Of a stretch of DNA of 64,000 bases, positions 49,180-59,518 are shown in pieces. This stretch comes from Clostridiales bacterium. Lineage in GTDB: Bacteria > Bacillota > Clostridia > Christensenellales > Aristaeellaceae. The notes beneath the pieces were generated by a model that saw nothing but the letters and a program-made list of their open reading frames with translations, did no database searches and was not told where the DNA came from. A program made the position numbers and the translations under genes. Position 1 is the stretch's first letter; the number at the start of each line of letters is the position of its first letter. Location of the stretch: contig JALFVL010000004.1 in NCBI GenBank assembly GCA_022787165.1, positions 124,001-188,000 on the forward strand, in the 5' to 3' direction.

Positions 49180-49947
49180 TTACTTCGCCATCTGGATCTC
49201 GTCAACCCACTGCTGATAGAGGCCCTCGGCGTTGATCTGGTCGATCAGCTCCTGGATCTTCGCGGTCAGGGTGTCCTCGCCCTTGACACTGGCGATGTAG
49301 TTGCCGCCCTCAAAGTCGAAGGCAAACTCGGCGATCTCCAGGTCGTCGTTCTCGGCCAGAACACTGTCATACACGGTCTTCGGCACAGCCAGCGCGTCGA
49401 CGCGGCCGGTCTTCACCATGTTGACGCCGTCCGGGATTTTGGTGACCAGCTCAAGGGTCGCGTCGGGGAGCTGCTCCTCGACCATGATCTGCTGGTTGGT
49501 GCCGTTCTGCGCGGCGACGGTCTTGCCGGCAAAGGCCTCGGGAGAATTGTAGGCAGCGCTCTCGCCCTTCTTGACGAGCAGGCCCTGGTCGCCCTCGTTC
49601 CAGTAGATGCCGGTGAGGTCCATACGATTGGTGCGCTCCTCGTCGTAGGTCAGGCCCGCGACGACGAGGTCGACGTCCTTCTGGCCGACCGCCGCGAGGC
49701 AGGCGTCAAACGCCATCGGCTGAATCTCGAGTTCAACGCCCAACTGCTCGGCCATCCACTGCACCATCAGGATATCGGTGCCGACGATGTCGCCATTGTC
49801 GTCGATATATTCATACGGCGGCCAGTCCGGGCTGGTCGCGACGACGAGCTTTCCGGCAGCGAGGATATCGTCCAGACGGTCGGCCAGCGCCAGCGAGCAG
49901 GTCATCACGAGCATCACGGCGAGCACAAGCGCAAGAATTTTCTTCAT
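49180..49947 (-). CDS. Polar amino-acid ABC transporter substrate-binding protein
   Basis: Signal peptide; DILAAGKLVVATSPDWPPYEYIDDNGDIVGTDILMVQWMAEQLGVELEIQPMAFDACLAAV. Confidence 0.93.
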   Translation of the reverse strand: MKKILALVLAVMLVMTCSLALADRLDDILAAGKLVVATSPDWPPYEYIDDNGDIVGTDILMVQWMAEQLGVELEIQPMAFDACLAAVGQKDVDLVVAGLTYDEERTNRMDLTGIYWNEGDQGLLVKKGESAAYNSPEAFAGKTVAAQNGTNQQIMVEEQLPDATLELVTKIPDGVNMVKTGRVDALAVPKTVYDSVLAENDDLEIAEFAFDFEGGNYIASVKGEDTLTAKIQELIDQINAEGLYQQWVDEIQMAK

Positions 49948-50213
49948 GATCATTTCCCTCCTGAAATTCCATCCGCGGCGCAGCAGGCGCCGCAAAAATG
50001 ATAGTGCTATTTTACGACGTGCCGGCGTATATGTCAAGTGAATATTCTGCATAAAAATGCTTTATTTTTCGTCGGGTATTCAGAAATTGATGGTTTTTTG
50101 AAAGAAAGTGCTTTTTTCGGTTGTATTGCTTCCTTCGTTGTGATAGAATATGAGCATTGCTTTTTGGAGCATGTCTGATGTTTCACTTTCACTTTGGAAA
50201 GGCGTGAATAATT

Positions 50214-51392
50214 ATGCCCGAGCTGAGCCGTCGCGTTCAGACGTTTACCGATTCCGTCATCCGCCGCATGACCCGCATCAGCGATGAGGTCGGCGCAATC
50301 AATCTCTCCCAGGGCTTCCCGGACTTTCCCCCGCCCAAGGCGATCACGGATCGTCTGCGCGAGGTGGCCGACGAGGGCCCGCATCAGTATTCCGTGACCT
50401 TCGGTGCTGAAAATTTCCGCGAAGCCCTTGCCCGCAAGCAGGGCCGCGCCTACGGCCGCGCCATCAACCCGAATACCGAGGTGCTCGTCACCTGCGGCGG
50501 CACCGAGGCCATGATGAGCGCGATGATGACCGTCTGCAATCCCGGCGACAAGGTTGTCGTCTTCTCCCCCTTCTATGAGAATTACGGCGCGGACGCGATT
50601 CTCTCCGGCGCAGATCCGATCTTCGTTCCGCTCGTCCCGCCGGCGTTTGATTTTGACCGCGACGTGCTGGAGGACGCCTTCCGTCAGCATCCCAAGGCGA
50701 TCATCGTCTGCAACCCTTCGAACCCCTGCGGCAAGGTCTTTACGAAGGAGGAGCTGCTCTTTATCGGCGACCTGTGCAACCGCTACGACGCCTACATGAT
50801 CACCGACGAGGTCTACGAGCACATCGTCTTCGCGCCGTATCATCACACCTATGCCGGCGCGCTCCCGCAAATCGCCGACCGCGTCATCTGCTGCTCCTCG
50901 CTCTCCAAGACCTATTCGATTACGGGCTGGCGCCTGGGCTACCTGATCGGCCCGGCCAACGTCATCGAAGCCGCCAAAAAGGTGCATGATTTCCTGACCG
51001 TCGGCGCTGCCGCTCCCCTGCAGGAGGCCGCCGTCGTCGGCCTCAACTTCCCGCAGAGCTATTATGACGAGCTGACCGCGCTGTACACGAAGAAGCGCAG
51101 CCTCTTTCTCGACGGCCTTGACCGCATTGGTCTTGCGCATACTGTGCCCCAGGGTTCCTATTTTGTGATGGTCGACATCAGTGACTTCCAAAAGCCCGGC
51201 ATGCGCTTCTGCGGCAAGAGCGACATGGAGTTCTGCGAGTGGATGATCCGCACGGTCGGCGTCGCTGCTGTACCGGGCTCGAGCTTCTTCCGTGAGCCGG
51301 TCAACCACCTGATCCGCTTGCACTTCGCTCGCAGCGAAGAGACCCTGAATGAATCGATTGAGCGGCTCTCAAGGCTGCCCAGGCTGGTGTAA
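50214..51392 (+). CDS. PLP-dependent aminotransferase class I/II
   Basis: INLSQGFPDFPPPKAI; NPSNPCGKVFTKEEL; SSLSKTYSITGWRLGYLIGP. Confidence 0.94.
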   Translation: MPELSRRVQTFTDSVIRRMTRISDEVGAINLSQGFPDFPPPKAITDRLREVADEGPHQYSVTFGAENFREALARKQGRAYGRAINPNTEVLVTCGGTEAMMSAMMTVCNPGDKVVVFSPFYENYGADAILSGADPIFVPLVPPAFDFDRDVLEDAFRQHPKAIIVCNPSNPCGKVFTKEELLFIGDLCNRYDAYMITDEVYEHIVFAPYHHTYAGALPQIADRVICCSSLSKTYSITGWRLGYLIGPANVIEAAKKVHDFLTVGAAAPLQEAAVVGLNFPQSYYDELTALYTKKRSLFLDGLDRIGLAHTVPQGSYFVMVDISDFQKPGMRFCGKSDMEFCEWMIRTVGVAAVPGSSFFREPVNHLIRLHFARSEETLNESIERLSRLPRLV

Positions 51393-51394
51393 TC

Positions 51395-52483
51395 ATGTAT
51401 TTGACCGATGTCGTCACGCTGCCGCGCTTTATCTTTGGGCGCGGCGTCTATGCGCGTTTTCCCGCGCTCTGCGCGCCGCTGGGCAGCCGCTTCGTTGTCA
51501 TCGGCGGCAAAACGGCGATGGAGAAGGGCCTGCCCCCCTTGCGCGCTGCTCTCCATACGGGTGGCCCGGAGCTGCTGGGTGCTTTTCCCTTCGGCGGCGC
51601 CTGTACGCAGCAGGCGATGAATCGACTGAGCGACCAAATCGCCCCGCTGCGCCCCGATTTTTTCGTCGGCATGGGCGGCGGCAAGGCGATCGACACGGCA
51701 AAGGGCGTGGCCCATCAGCTGAACCTTCCTCTCGTAAGCCTGCCCACGCTCGTCTCCAACTGCGCGCCCATCACGGCGCTCTCCGTCGTCTACCGCGAGG
51801 ATGGCCCGTTCGATCGCTTCCTCTTTTATGACGCGCCGCCCGCGCTGACGATGATCGACCTCACCCTCGCCGCCAACGCCCCCGCGCCGTACTTTCGAGC
51901 CGCGCTGGGCGATACGCTGGCCAAGCACCTTGAATCGACCTTCAGCGCGAAAAACGACGAGCCCGGCGTCTCCATCGACCACATGTCGCTGATCGGCGTG
52001 AGCCTCTCCTCGACCTGCTATGAGCCGATTCTCCGCTTTGGGCGCGCCGCGCTTGACGAGGTGGAGCGCCGCGAGGCCGGGCCCGCCATGGAGCTCTGCG
52101 CACGCAGCGTGATCGTCTCGGCCGGTCTGGTCTCGCTGATGGCGAATGACGATTACAACTGTGCGCTCGCGCATGCCGTTTGCTATGGCCTGCAGCTCTT
52201 CCCCCATGTCGAGCGGGAATTCCTGCATGGCGATCTGGTCGCCTATGGCGCGCTCGTGCAGCTCGCTTTGGATGGGCAGATCGAGCGCGCGAGAGAGCTG
52301 CGCCGCTTTCTCGTCAGCCTGGGTACGCCGGTCACGCTCGCTCAGATGCGTGTGCCGCTTGACCGCGCCGCACTGGATGCCGCGCTCGCCGAGGCCACCG
52401 AAGGGCCCGACATGGCGCATATCCCCTATCCGATAACGCGGGACATGGTCTATGAAGCCATGGCGCGTGTTGAAACCCTGTAA
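51395..52483 (+). CDS. Iron-containing alcohol dehydrogenase family (glycerol dehydrogenase-like)
   Basis: FVVIGGKTAMEK; FFVGMGGGKAIDTAKGVAHQLNLPLVSLPTLVSNCAPITALSVVY. Confidence 0.88.
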   Translation: MYLTDVVTLPRFIFGRGVYARFPALCAPLGSRFVVIGGKTAMEKGLPPLRAALHTGGPELLGAFPFGGACTQQAMNRLSDQIAPLRPDFFVGMGGGKAIDTAKGVAHQLNLPLVSLPTLVSNCAPITALSVVYREDGPFDRFLFYDAPPALTMIDLTLAANAPAPYFRAALGDTLAKHLESTFSAKNDEPGVSIDHMSLIGVSLSSTCYEPILRFGRAALDEVERREAGPAMELCARSVIVSAGLVSLMANDDYNCALAHAVCYGLQLFPHVEREFLHGDLVAYGALVQLALDGQIERARELRRFLVSLGTPVTLAQMRVPLDRAALDAALAEATEGPDMAHIPYPITRDMVYEAMARVETL

Positions 52484-52508
52484 CCCGCTACATGAAGGAG
52501 GGATTTCC

Positions 52509-53174
52509 TTGCTCGTTAACATCGAAAAGCTGCTGGTGAAATACGGCATGAGCTTTGTCAATGGCTTGGGCACAACCCTGCTGCTGGCGCTCGTCGCCGT
52601 CGCCGTCGGCTGCGTCATCGGCGCGCTGGTCGCGATCATGCGCCTGTCCAAGTCCCGAGTCCTCAACCTCATCGCCACCATCTACACCGAAATCATCCGG
52701 GACACACCGCTGCTGCTCCAGCTCTATTTCTTCTATTTTCTGTTGCCGGATCTGCTGCCTGCCCTCAAACTCTCCAAGTTCACCTGCATCGCCGTCGCGC
52801 TGATCATCAACTCCGGCGCGTATATGTCCGAGGTTTTCCGTTCGGGCATTCAGTCGATCGATCGCGGGCAGACCGAGGCGGCACGCTCACTCGGCCTCTC
52901 CGCCAGCCAGACCATGATCCGTATCATCCTGCCGCAGGCCTTCAAGAACGTCCTGCCCGCGATGTGCAACGAGTTCGTCGCCATCACAAAGGAGACGTCG
53001 CTCGCCTCAACCTTCTACGTTGGCGACCTGATGACGCAGTACCAGACGATCTCCGGCAAAACCTATCTCGTTCTGGAGCCGCTGATCATCATCGGCATCA
53101 TCTACTTCGTTGTCACCTTCACGATGAGTAAGCTCATCGCCGTGCTGGAAAGGAGGCTCAAGGCCGATGACTGA
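52509..53174 (+). CDS. Polar amino-acid ABC transporter permease
   Basis: TTG start with [60 protein letters not shown]. Confidence 0.92.
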   Translation: MLVNIEKLLVKYGMSFVNGLGTTLLLALVAVAVGCVIGALVAIMRLSKSRVLNLIATIYTEIIRDTPLLLQLYFFYFLLPDLLPALKLSKFTCIAVALIINSGAYMSEVFRSGIQSIDRGQTEAARSLGLSASQTMIRIILPQAFKNVLPAMCNEFVAITKETSLASTFYVGDLMTQYQTISGKTYLVLEPLIIIGIIYFVVTFTMSKLIAVLERRLKADD

Positions 53175-53925
53175 GCAGTTTGATTACAGAGACGCTCCCG
53201 AGCTCATCCGGGTCGAGGATCTGCACAAGGACTTTGGCTCCCTCAAGGTGCTCGCCGGCATCACGGAGACCATCCACAAGGGCGAGGTCGTTTCGCTGAT
53301 CGGCCCCTCCGGCTCCGGCAAGTCGACCTTCCTGCGCTGCCTCAACCGCCTTGAAGAGGCAACCTCCGGTCATATCTGGTTTGACGGCGTCGATATCGCG
53401 AACAAGTCTGTCAATATCGACCAGCACCGCCAGAAGATGGGCATGGTCTTCCAGCATTTCAACATCTTCCCGCACATGTCCGTGATCGACAACATCACCC
53501 TTGCTCCCGTCCTGCTGGGCAAAAAGAGCAAGGACGAGGCCATCGCTCAGGCGGAAGCGCTCCTTGAGCGCGTTGGCCTCTCCGACAAGCGCGACAGCAA
53601 GCCGACCCGCCTCTCCGGCGGCCAGAAGCAGCGTCTGGCGATCATCCGTGCGCTCGCGATGGAGCCGGAGGTCATGCTCTTTGACGAACCGACCTCCGCG
53701 CTCGACCCGGAGATGGTCGGCGAGGTGCTTGAGGTCATCAAGGCTCTGGCGCGCAACAAGATGACCTGCGTGATCGTGACCCACGAGATGGGCTTCGCGC
53801 GCGAGGTCTGCAACCGTGTGCTTTTCATGGATGGCGGCATCATCTGTGAGCAGGGCGCGCCGCAGGATCTGTTCGATCATCCGCAGAATCCGCGCACGCA
53901 GGACTTTCTGAGCAAGGTGCTCTGA
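53167..53925 (+). CDS. Polar amino-acid ABC transporter ATP-binding protein (GlnQ type)
   Basis: [63 protein letters not shown]. Confidence 0.95.
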   Translation: MTEQFDYRDAPELIRVEDLHKDFGSLKVLAGITETIHKGEVVSLIGPSGSGKSTFLRCLNRLEEATSGHIWFDGVDIANKSVNIDQHRQKMGMVFQHFNIFPHMSVIDNITLAPVLLGKKSKDEAIAQAEALLERVGLSDKRDSKPTRLSGGQKQRLAIIRALAMEPEVMLFDEPTSALDPEMVGEVLEVIKALARNKMTCVIVTHEMGFAREVCNRVLFMDGGIICEQGAPQDLFDHPQNPRTQDFLSKVL

Positions 53926-54815
53926 TGCGCCTTGAGCATACCGTCTCCGCCGGGGAGGATGGCCTGACGCTCCAGCAGCTTCTGCGTGGGCCAATGGGCC
54001 TCTCCGGACGTGAGATTCGCTCTGCCAAGCAAAGGGGTGCCGTGTCGGTCGATGCGGCGCCCTTTTTCAGCAACCAGCCCGTCCGCGAAGGCATGTGTGT
54101 GCGCGTGGAGCTGGCGGATTATGCGTCGGCTTCCTCTGCGTCGCCGTCGCGTCCACTCGAGGTGCTCTATGAGGATGAGGCGCTGCTCGCCGTCTTCAAG
54201 CCCGCACCGCTGCAATGCCATCCTTCGCCCTCAGCGCCCGGCGGCAGTGATACGCTTGAGGCGCGCGTATGCGCGGTTCTCGGCCGCCCCGCGCATCCCG
54301 TCCATCGGCTCGACGCCGAGACTACCGGCATCGTCCTGTTTGCCAAGCTGCCCTTTGTCCAGGCGCATCTTCAGCGTCAGATGCAGGTGGGCTCGTTTGA
54401 AAAGGTCTATCGCGCCTGGGTCTATGGAACGCCTGAGCCGCAATCCGGCGAGATCGACGCGCCCATCGCCCGTCTGACGCCAGACAGCTTCACGCGTGTC
54501 GTTCGCGCCGACGGACAGCGCGCCGTCACGCGCTACGCCGTGCTCCAGAATCTGTCCATCGGCCAGGAGACCGTCTCCCTCGTCTCGTTTCACCCCTTGA
54601 CAGGGAGAACGCATCAGCTCCGCGTCCACGCATCGCATATCGGCTGTCCGCTGCTGGGCGATACACGCTATGCCTCACAGGAAAGCGCCCGCCTGAGCCG
54701 CGCACTCTCTCTTGCGCATCATCAGCTCAGCGCCGTCTCCCTCTCCTTTGTCCATCCCGTGACCCGCGCGCGCGTTTTCCTCTCCCATTCCGCCGTGTTT
54801 GACTTCAATCCATGA
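53925..54815 (+). CDS. RluA family pseudouridine synthase
   Basis: HPVHRLDAETTGIVLFAKLPFVQAHLQRQM; THQLRVHASHIGCPLLGDTRYA; TGATG overlap with the ATPase. Confidence 0.93.
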   Translation: MRLEHTVSAGEDGLTLQQLLRGPMGLSGREIRSAKQRGAVSVDAAPFFSNQPVREGMCVRVELADYASASSASPSRPLEVLYEDEALLAVFKPAPLQCHPSPSAPGGSDTLEARVCAVLGRPAHPVHRLDAETTGIVLFAKLPFVQAHLQRQMQVGSFEKVYRAWVYGTPEPQSGEIDAPIARLTPDSFTRVVRADGQRAVTRYAVLQNLSIGQETVSLVSFHPLTGRTHQLRVHASHIGCPLLGDTRYASQESARLSRALSLAHHQLSAVSLSFVHPVTRARVFLSHSAVFDFNP

Positions 54816-54833
54816 CCCATTCCATCTTCTTCC

Positions 54834-54862
54834 AGAGCGCCCTACGGTGCTCTTTTTTTTCT
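54834..54862 (+). terminator. Intrinsic terminator after the RluA-like gene
   Basis: AGAGCGCC-CTAC-GGTGCTCT then TTTTTTT. Confidence 0.75.
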
Positions 54863-55016
54863 TTTATTGCGTGGATTTTCTCCTCTGCTCCTCCGCCTTT
54901 CCAGAACTTGGAATCTGTTACATGGCAATAAAAGATTTTTCGCCTTCGTCATGTATGCAGAAGGCGGTCAGGAACGGCCGCTTGAACGCCTTCGCAATGA
55001 CAAAGGAGGATTCCTG

Positions 55017-55931
55017 ATGCAGAATACCAAGAAGAAAGCGGCTTGCGCCGCGATGCTCTGCATGGCGATGGCGGCTCCGCTCGCCTCGCTCGCCGAGAAT
55101 GAAATCCGCGTGATCACCTGCGGCACGCTCAACCTGCGCGCCGAGGCGAGCACGGAATCCGCCGTGCTGGGCAAGTATGGCTGGGGGACGCAGGTGCTCG
55201 TCAAGGGCATCAACGGCGATTGGGCCAGCGTCGATGTCGGCGGTCAGAGCGGCTACATGTACACCAAGTACCTGGGCAGCGAGGGCGAGACGGATACGGT
55301 TCGCTATGTAAACACGAACACCCGTGGGCTTAACCTGCGCGCTACTCCGAACGGCGACATCCTTGGCTCCTATCCGCGCGGCACGCAGGTGACGGTGCTC
55401 TCCACCGATGGCGCCTGGAGCAAGGTCAGCGTCAATGGCAAAACCGGCTACATGTCCTCCCAGTGGCTGAGCGCCACCAAGCCGGGCGTGCCTTCCACAC
55501 CGTCCATCCCCTCTACGCCGGTCAGCGGCAGCGCCGTGGTCAACAACCCGCGCGACACGCAGGTACTCTTCCTGCGCAGCGAGCCGTCAACCGCCAGCGA
55601 GGCGCTGGGCTACTACCGCAACGGCAAGCAGGTCAAGCTGCTGGAGAAGCTTGACGGCTGGTACAAGGTCAGCGTCGACGGCAAGACAGGCTACATGATG
55701 GCGCAGTACCTGAAGGTCACCGCTGATGTTGTCAGCGGCACGGCGACTGTCATCAACCCGAACGGCAACAGCTACGTCAACTTCCGCAGCGGCGCAAGCC
55801 TGAACGCGGGAATCCTGCGCACGGTTCCCGTCGGCAAGCAGATCAACGTGCTGGAAAAGACGACCGATTGGACCAAGGCAGAGATCGACGGCCAGATTGG
55901 CTACATCTCCACCTGGTTCCTCCGCTTCTGA
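55017..55931 (+). CDS. Secreted protein with tandem bacterial SH3 domains
   Basis: Signal peptide; repeated [54 protein letters not shown]..., [26 protein letters not shown]. Confidence 0.88.
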   Translation: MQNTKKKAACAAMLCMAMAAPLASLAENEIRVITCGTLNLRAEASTESAVLGKYGWGTQVLVKGINGDWASVDVGGQSGYMYTKYLGSEGETDTVRYVNTNTRGLNLRATPNGDILGSYPRGTQVTVLSTDGAWSKVSVNGKTGYMSSQWLSATKPGVPSTPSIPSTPVSGSAVVNNPRDTQVLFLRSEPSTASEALGYYRNGKQVKLLEKLDGWYKVSVDGKTGYMMAQYLKVTADVVSGTATVINPNGNSYVNFRSGASLNAGILRTVPVGKQINVLEKTTDWTKAEIDGQIGYISTWFLRF

Positions 55932-56073
55932 TTTCTTTGCGCTGAATCCGGCAAGGCCGGCGCTTCGGGGTGTTCCCGTGCGCCGGCCTTGCTGTTTTCG
56001 CATCCTCCCGCTTCCGCATAGTTTTTCCGCTTCTGCGCATCCTACGCGCAAACGAGAAGCGGAGGAATTGCCT

Positions 56074-57354
56074 ATGCGATCAAGCGAAATCGTCAGCATT
56101 CTGGGGCGTGAGGTGCTCGATTCCCGGGGCAACCCCACCGTCGAGGCGGAGGTTGCCCTCGCCTGCGGCGTCACTTGCACGGCCATCGCGCCCAGCGGCG
56201 CGTCGACGGGCAAATTCGAGGCGCTGGAGCTGCGCGACGGGGATATGCAGCGCTTCGGCGGCAAGGGCGTCACACGCGCCTGTAAGGCCATCTCGACCTC
56301 CATCGCCAAGGCGCTCGCCGGCATGGACGCGGCCGATCTTGCCGCCGTGGACAGCGCTCTTTGTATGCTCGATGGTACAGACAACAAGTCTGTCCTCGGC
56401 GCCAACGCGACGCTCGCCGTCTCCCTGGCCTGCGCAAAGGCCGCCGCGAGCGCGCAGGGCGTTGCGCTGTTCCGCTTTCTGGGCGGCGCGCAGGCCGTTA
56501 CGCTTCCCCTGCCGATGATGAACATCCTCAACGGCGGCGCGCACGCGGGCAACGGCCTGGACGTTCAGGAATTCATGATCGCGCCCATCGGCGCCGACAG
56601 CTTCCGCGAAGCGCTGCGCATGGGCGCGGAGGTCTATCACGCGCTTGCCGCGCTGCTCAAGAAGCGCAATCTCTCCACGAGCGTCGGCGACGAGGGCGGC
56701 TTTGCCCCGGAGATCATCGAGGAGACGCAGGCCATCGACCTGATTCTGGAGGCTGTCTCCCGAGCTGGCTATACCGCCGGGCGCGACTTTGTTCTCGCGC
56801 TCGATGCAGCGGCCAGCGAATGGAAGCAGAAGAGCGGCTATTTGCTGCCCAAGAGCCGCCGAACCTTCACCGCGCACGAGCTGACGGAGCACTGGCGCGA
56901 GCTCATCCGTCAGTATCCCATCCGGTCCATCGAGGATCCGCTCGGCGAGGAGGACTGGCCCGCCTGGCAGGCCATGACCAAGACGCTGGGCGACGGCTGC
57001 CAGCTCGTGGGCGACGACCTCTTTGTCACCAACGCGGAGCGCCTGTCAAAGGGGATCTCGATGGGCTGCGCCAACACGATTCTGCTCAAGCCCAATCAGA
57101 TCGGCACGTTGAGCGAGACCATCTCGGCGCAGCGCCTTGCGCGCCAGAGCGGCTATCGCACGATCGTCTCCCATCGCTCCGGCGAGACGGAGGACGTCTC
57201 CATCGCCGATCTCTCCGTCGCGCTCAACGCGGGGCAGATCAAGACCGGCGCACCCTGTCGCGCAGAGCGGACGGCCAAATACAACCGGCTTCTGCGCATT
57301 GAAGAGGCCCTCGGGAGCGCGGCTGTCTTCGCCAAGGCGGCGATGAACGGATGA
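56074..57354 (+). CDS. eno: Enolase
   Basis: [100 protein letters not shown]. Confidence 0.97.
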   Translation: MRSSEIVSILGREVLDSRGNPTVEAEVALACGVTCTAIAPSGASTGKFEALELRDGDMQRFGGKGVTRACKAISTSIAKALAGMDAADLAAVDSALCMLDGTDNKSVLGANATLAVSLACAKAAASAQGVALFRFLGGAQAVTLPLPMMNILNGGAHAGNGLDVQEFMIAPIGADSFREALRMGAEVYHALAALLKKRNLSTSVGDEGGFAPEIIEETQAIDLILEAVSRAGYTAGRDFVLALDAAASEWKQKSGYLLPKSRRTFTAHELTEHWRELIRQYPIRSIEDPLGEEDWPAWQAMTKTLGDGCQLVGDDLFVTNAERLSKGISMGCANTILLKPNQIGTLSETISAQRLARQSGYRTIVSHRSGETEDVSIADLSVALNAGQIKTGAPCRAERTAKYNRLLRIEEALGSAAVFAKAAMNG

Positions 57355-58115
57355 TCTACCTGCTGCTCAGCGCCGTCAGCGCGTTTTTCGGCGTCAGCGA
57401 TGGGCTCGGCCCCGCGACGCTGCTTCGCCCGCTGCTCGACGCCGTCTCGCCGCTTTCGCCCGACGCCGTCGCCATGCTCGCGACGATGGCGACGCTCTGC
57501 GCGGCGCTCGTCAGCGCGTTCTTCGCGCTCGGCAAGCCGCTTCCGCTGCATCAGGAGGAACTGCTTCTGCTCGCCGTAGGCGCGCTGCTGGGCGGCATTC
57601 TGGGCGACCTTGCCGCCTATCGCCTGATCGCGGTCATCGACACCCAGGCCGTGCGCATGCTTCAAAACGCGCTCCTCTTTACGCTCATCGCGCTCCCCTC
57701 GGTCTATTTCAGCGCGCTGTCGAGGACATTACGCCCGCTGGCGCTCTCGCGCCTGTTTGCTTTCCCCGTCGCGATGTTTGCCGGGCTGACGGCCTCGTTT
57801 CTCGCCTTTGGCGCGGAGCCGCTGACACTGATGCTCTATTTCCTGCTCTTCGACGCGGAAAACGACGAGTCCTCCGCCGCGGCGCTGACTATAGCGCTCT
57901 TCGCCATGACGGGCAAGCTCCTCACGCTGCTGATCCGTCAACGCTTTAGCCTGCCCCATGCCGATGTGCTGCTCTGGATTCTTCCCGGCGCCTTGGGCGG
58001 CACGCTGCTTGCCATGCTGCCCGGGCTGCACCGGGGCTCTCAGCGAAGCGGCGAGGTGCTCCTGCGTCTGAGCCTGTTTACCTCGCTGCTCAATATCGCC
58101 TCCTCCGTGCTGTGA
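57351..58115 (+). CDS. TauE/SafE (TSUP)-like integral membrane protein
   Basis: Multi-TM, two-half organisation ([20 protein letters not shown]...); overlaps the eno stop. Confidence 0.65.
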   Translation: MIYLLLSAVSAFFGVSDGLGPATLLRPLLDAVSPLSPDAVAMLATMATLCAALVSAFFALGKPLPLHQEELLLLAVGALLGGILGDLAAYRLIAVIDTQAVRMLQNALLFTLIALPSVYFSALSRTLRPLALSRLFAFPVAMFAGLTASFLAFGAEPLTLMLYFLLFDAENDESSAAALTIALFAMTGKLLTLLIRQRFSLPHADVLLWILPGALGGTLLAMLPGLHRGSQRSGEVLLRLSLFTSLLNIASSVL

Positions 58116-58252
58116 TTCTGCCCCTCTGTGAAGCGCTCTTGATAAAGATTCTTTGCGCTTTCAAGCGGTTTCTTGGCGGCTTCTTGGCGGCTGTTTCTCC
58201 TATAATACAGGCAAAGATTACGCGGCGCCTGTGCGCAAGGAGGAACTTCGCC

Positions 58253-58627
58253 ATGTTTGTTTCCTGGTTGCTCTGTCTGTTTCTCATGCTGATCATCCCC
58301 GTTTTGACACTCCAGACCGGCTATCTGCGCCTCAGAAAATGCGCCGATATGGATGCCGAGCGCGGTTATCGGACGGCGCTCTCCCTCTCCTCGCCAAAGG
58401 CATGGGCGTTTGCGCAGAAGGCCAGCAGTGTCCGCTACATGGTGACGGGTTTTGTGATGGCTGTGCTCTCCGTTCTCATCGCCCGCGCGCTGCCGTATGA
58501 CAACCTGCTCAATCTGTATATCTTTACGGGGACCATCATCCTGTTCCAGACTGCTGTCGTGATCGTGCTGATCTCCACAGTGGAGAGCGGTCTGCGTGCC
58601 TTGCTGGGCATCAAGAAAGAACAGTGA
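58253..58627 (+). CDS. SdpI-like family small membrane protein
   Basis: ALSLSSPKAWAFAQKASSV motif plus 3-4 TM; ATG 58253 with AGGAGG. Confidence 0.7.
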   Translation: MFVSWLLCLFLMLIIPVLTLQTGYLRLRKCADMDAERGYRTALSLSSPKAWAFAQKASSVRYMVTGFVMAVLSVLIARALPYDNLLNLYIFTGTIILFQTAVVIVLISTVESGLRALLGIKKEQ

Positions 58628-58657
58628 TCCGCTTCACAGGCCGCTCCAAAAGAAAAA

Positions 58658-58689
58658 CTGCCGTGCTCAGAATCGCCGGCAGTTTTTTT
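58658..58689 (+). terminator. Terminator after the SdpI-like gene
   Basis: CTGCCG...CGGCAG then TTTTTTT. Confidence 0.7.
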
Positions 58690-58740
58690 CGTTGTTTGCC
58701 TGAAAGCCATTTGGGCTTGCTATTCCCTCAGTCCGCTCCC

Positions 58741-59256
58741 TCACAGAACCAGAGAGGGCGCAGAATACACGCGCGCAGCCAGCTCGCTGTTGAGCATATA
58801 CAGGCTTCTGGCGTCATTGCCGTAGAGCTCCATCTTCGTAATCAGATCGTTGGAGTTCTTTTCCTCTTCGCCCTGCTCCTTGATAAACCAATCGAGGAAC
58901 TGCGTTGTGCGGTAATCGTTGACCTTCTGCGCCTGCGCATAAATCGCATTGATTAGGGAGGTCACGTATTTTTCATGCTTAAGACCTGCCTTGAGCGGGT
59001 CCATCAGCGTCTCAAAGGTTTGATCCGGCTTGGCAATCGCTTCAAGCGTAACCCTCTCGCCGTTATTGTGGAGATACTGGTACATCAGCATCGCGTGATC
59101 CTGTTCTTCCTTGGCCTGGATCTCATACCAGTTGGCAAAGCCGTCAAGCCCCTTCTGGGCATAGAAATTCGCCATATCCAGATACAAATAAGCGGAATAG
59201 AATTCCTTGTTGATCTGGTCGTTAAGAAGGGTTGCAACCTGCGTATCCATACTCAC
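58741..59256 (-). CDS. Ferritin
   Basis: LLNDQINKEFYSAYLYLDMANFYAQKGLDGFANWYEIQAKEEQDHAMLMYQYLHNNGERVTL. Confidence 0.95.
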   Translation of the reverse strand: MSMDTQVATLLNDQINKEFYSAYLYLDMANFYAQKGLDGFANWYEIQAKEEQDHAMLMYQYLHNNGERVTLEAIAKPDQTFETLMDPLKAGLKHEKYVTSLINAIYAQAQKVNDYRTTQFLDWFIKEQGEEEKNSNDLITKMELYGNDARSLYMLNSELAARVYSAPSLVL

Positions 59257-59307
59257 ATTCCTCCATTGATGTAGGTTGATCGCATCGTTAGATGCTTCTT
59301 ACATCAA

Positions 59308-59337
59308 ATTATACCACATTTTGGCAGCAAATCAAGG
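59308..59337 (-). promoter_or_regulatory. Promoter of the ferritin gene
   Basis: Minus strand TTGATT-N16-TATAAT. Confidence 0.65.
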
Positions 59338-59518
59338 CCCTTCATCCTGTTCTTTGCTTCAGAATTTCCTTCCAACGCCTTTTCGCAGTCGAAAACCGGC
59401 GTCCTCTCCCAACACATCGATCCCCCGCCGTCTGCCCAGAGCTTCAGGCGATGCCACAAAAAAACGATTCTCTTCTTCAGGGGGGGCCGCCCGGTTTCCT
59501 CATCCGCTCTGAGCGCCA

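Noticed and set aside
55897-56073. N-terminal extension of enolase
   Set aside because: Enolase N-terminus and SD (GGAGG) support ATG 56074; the upstream frame overlaps the SH3 gene end.
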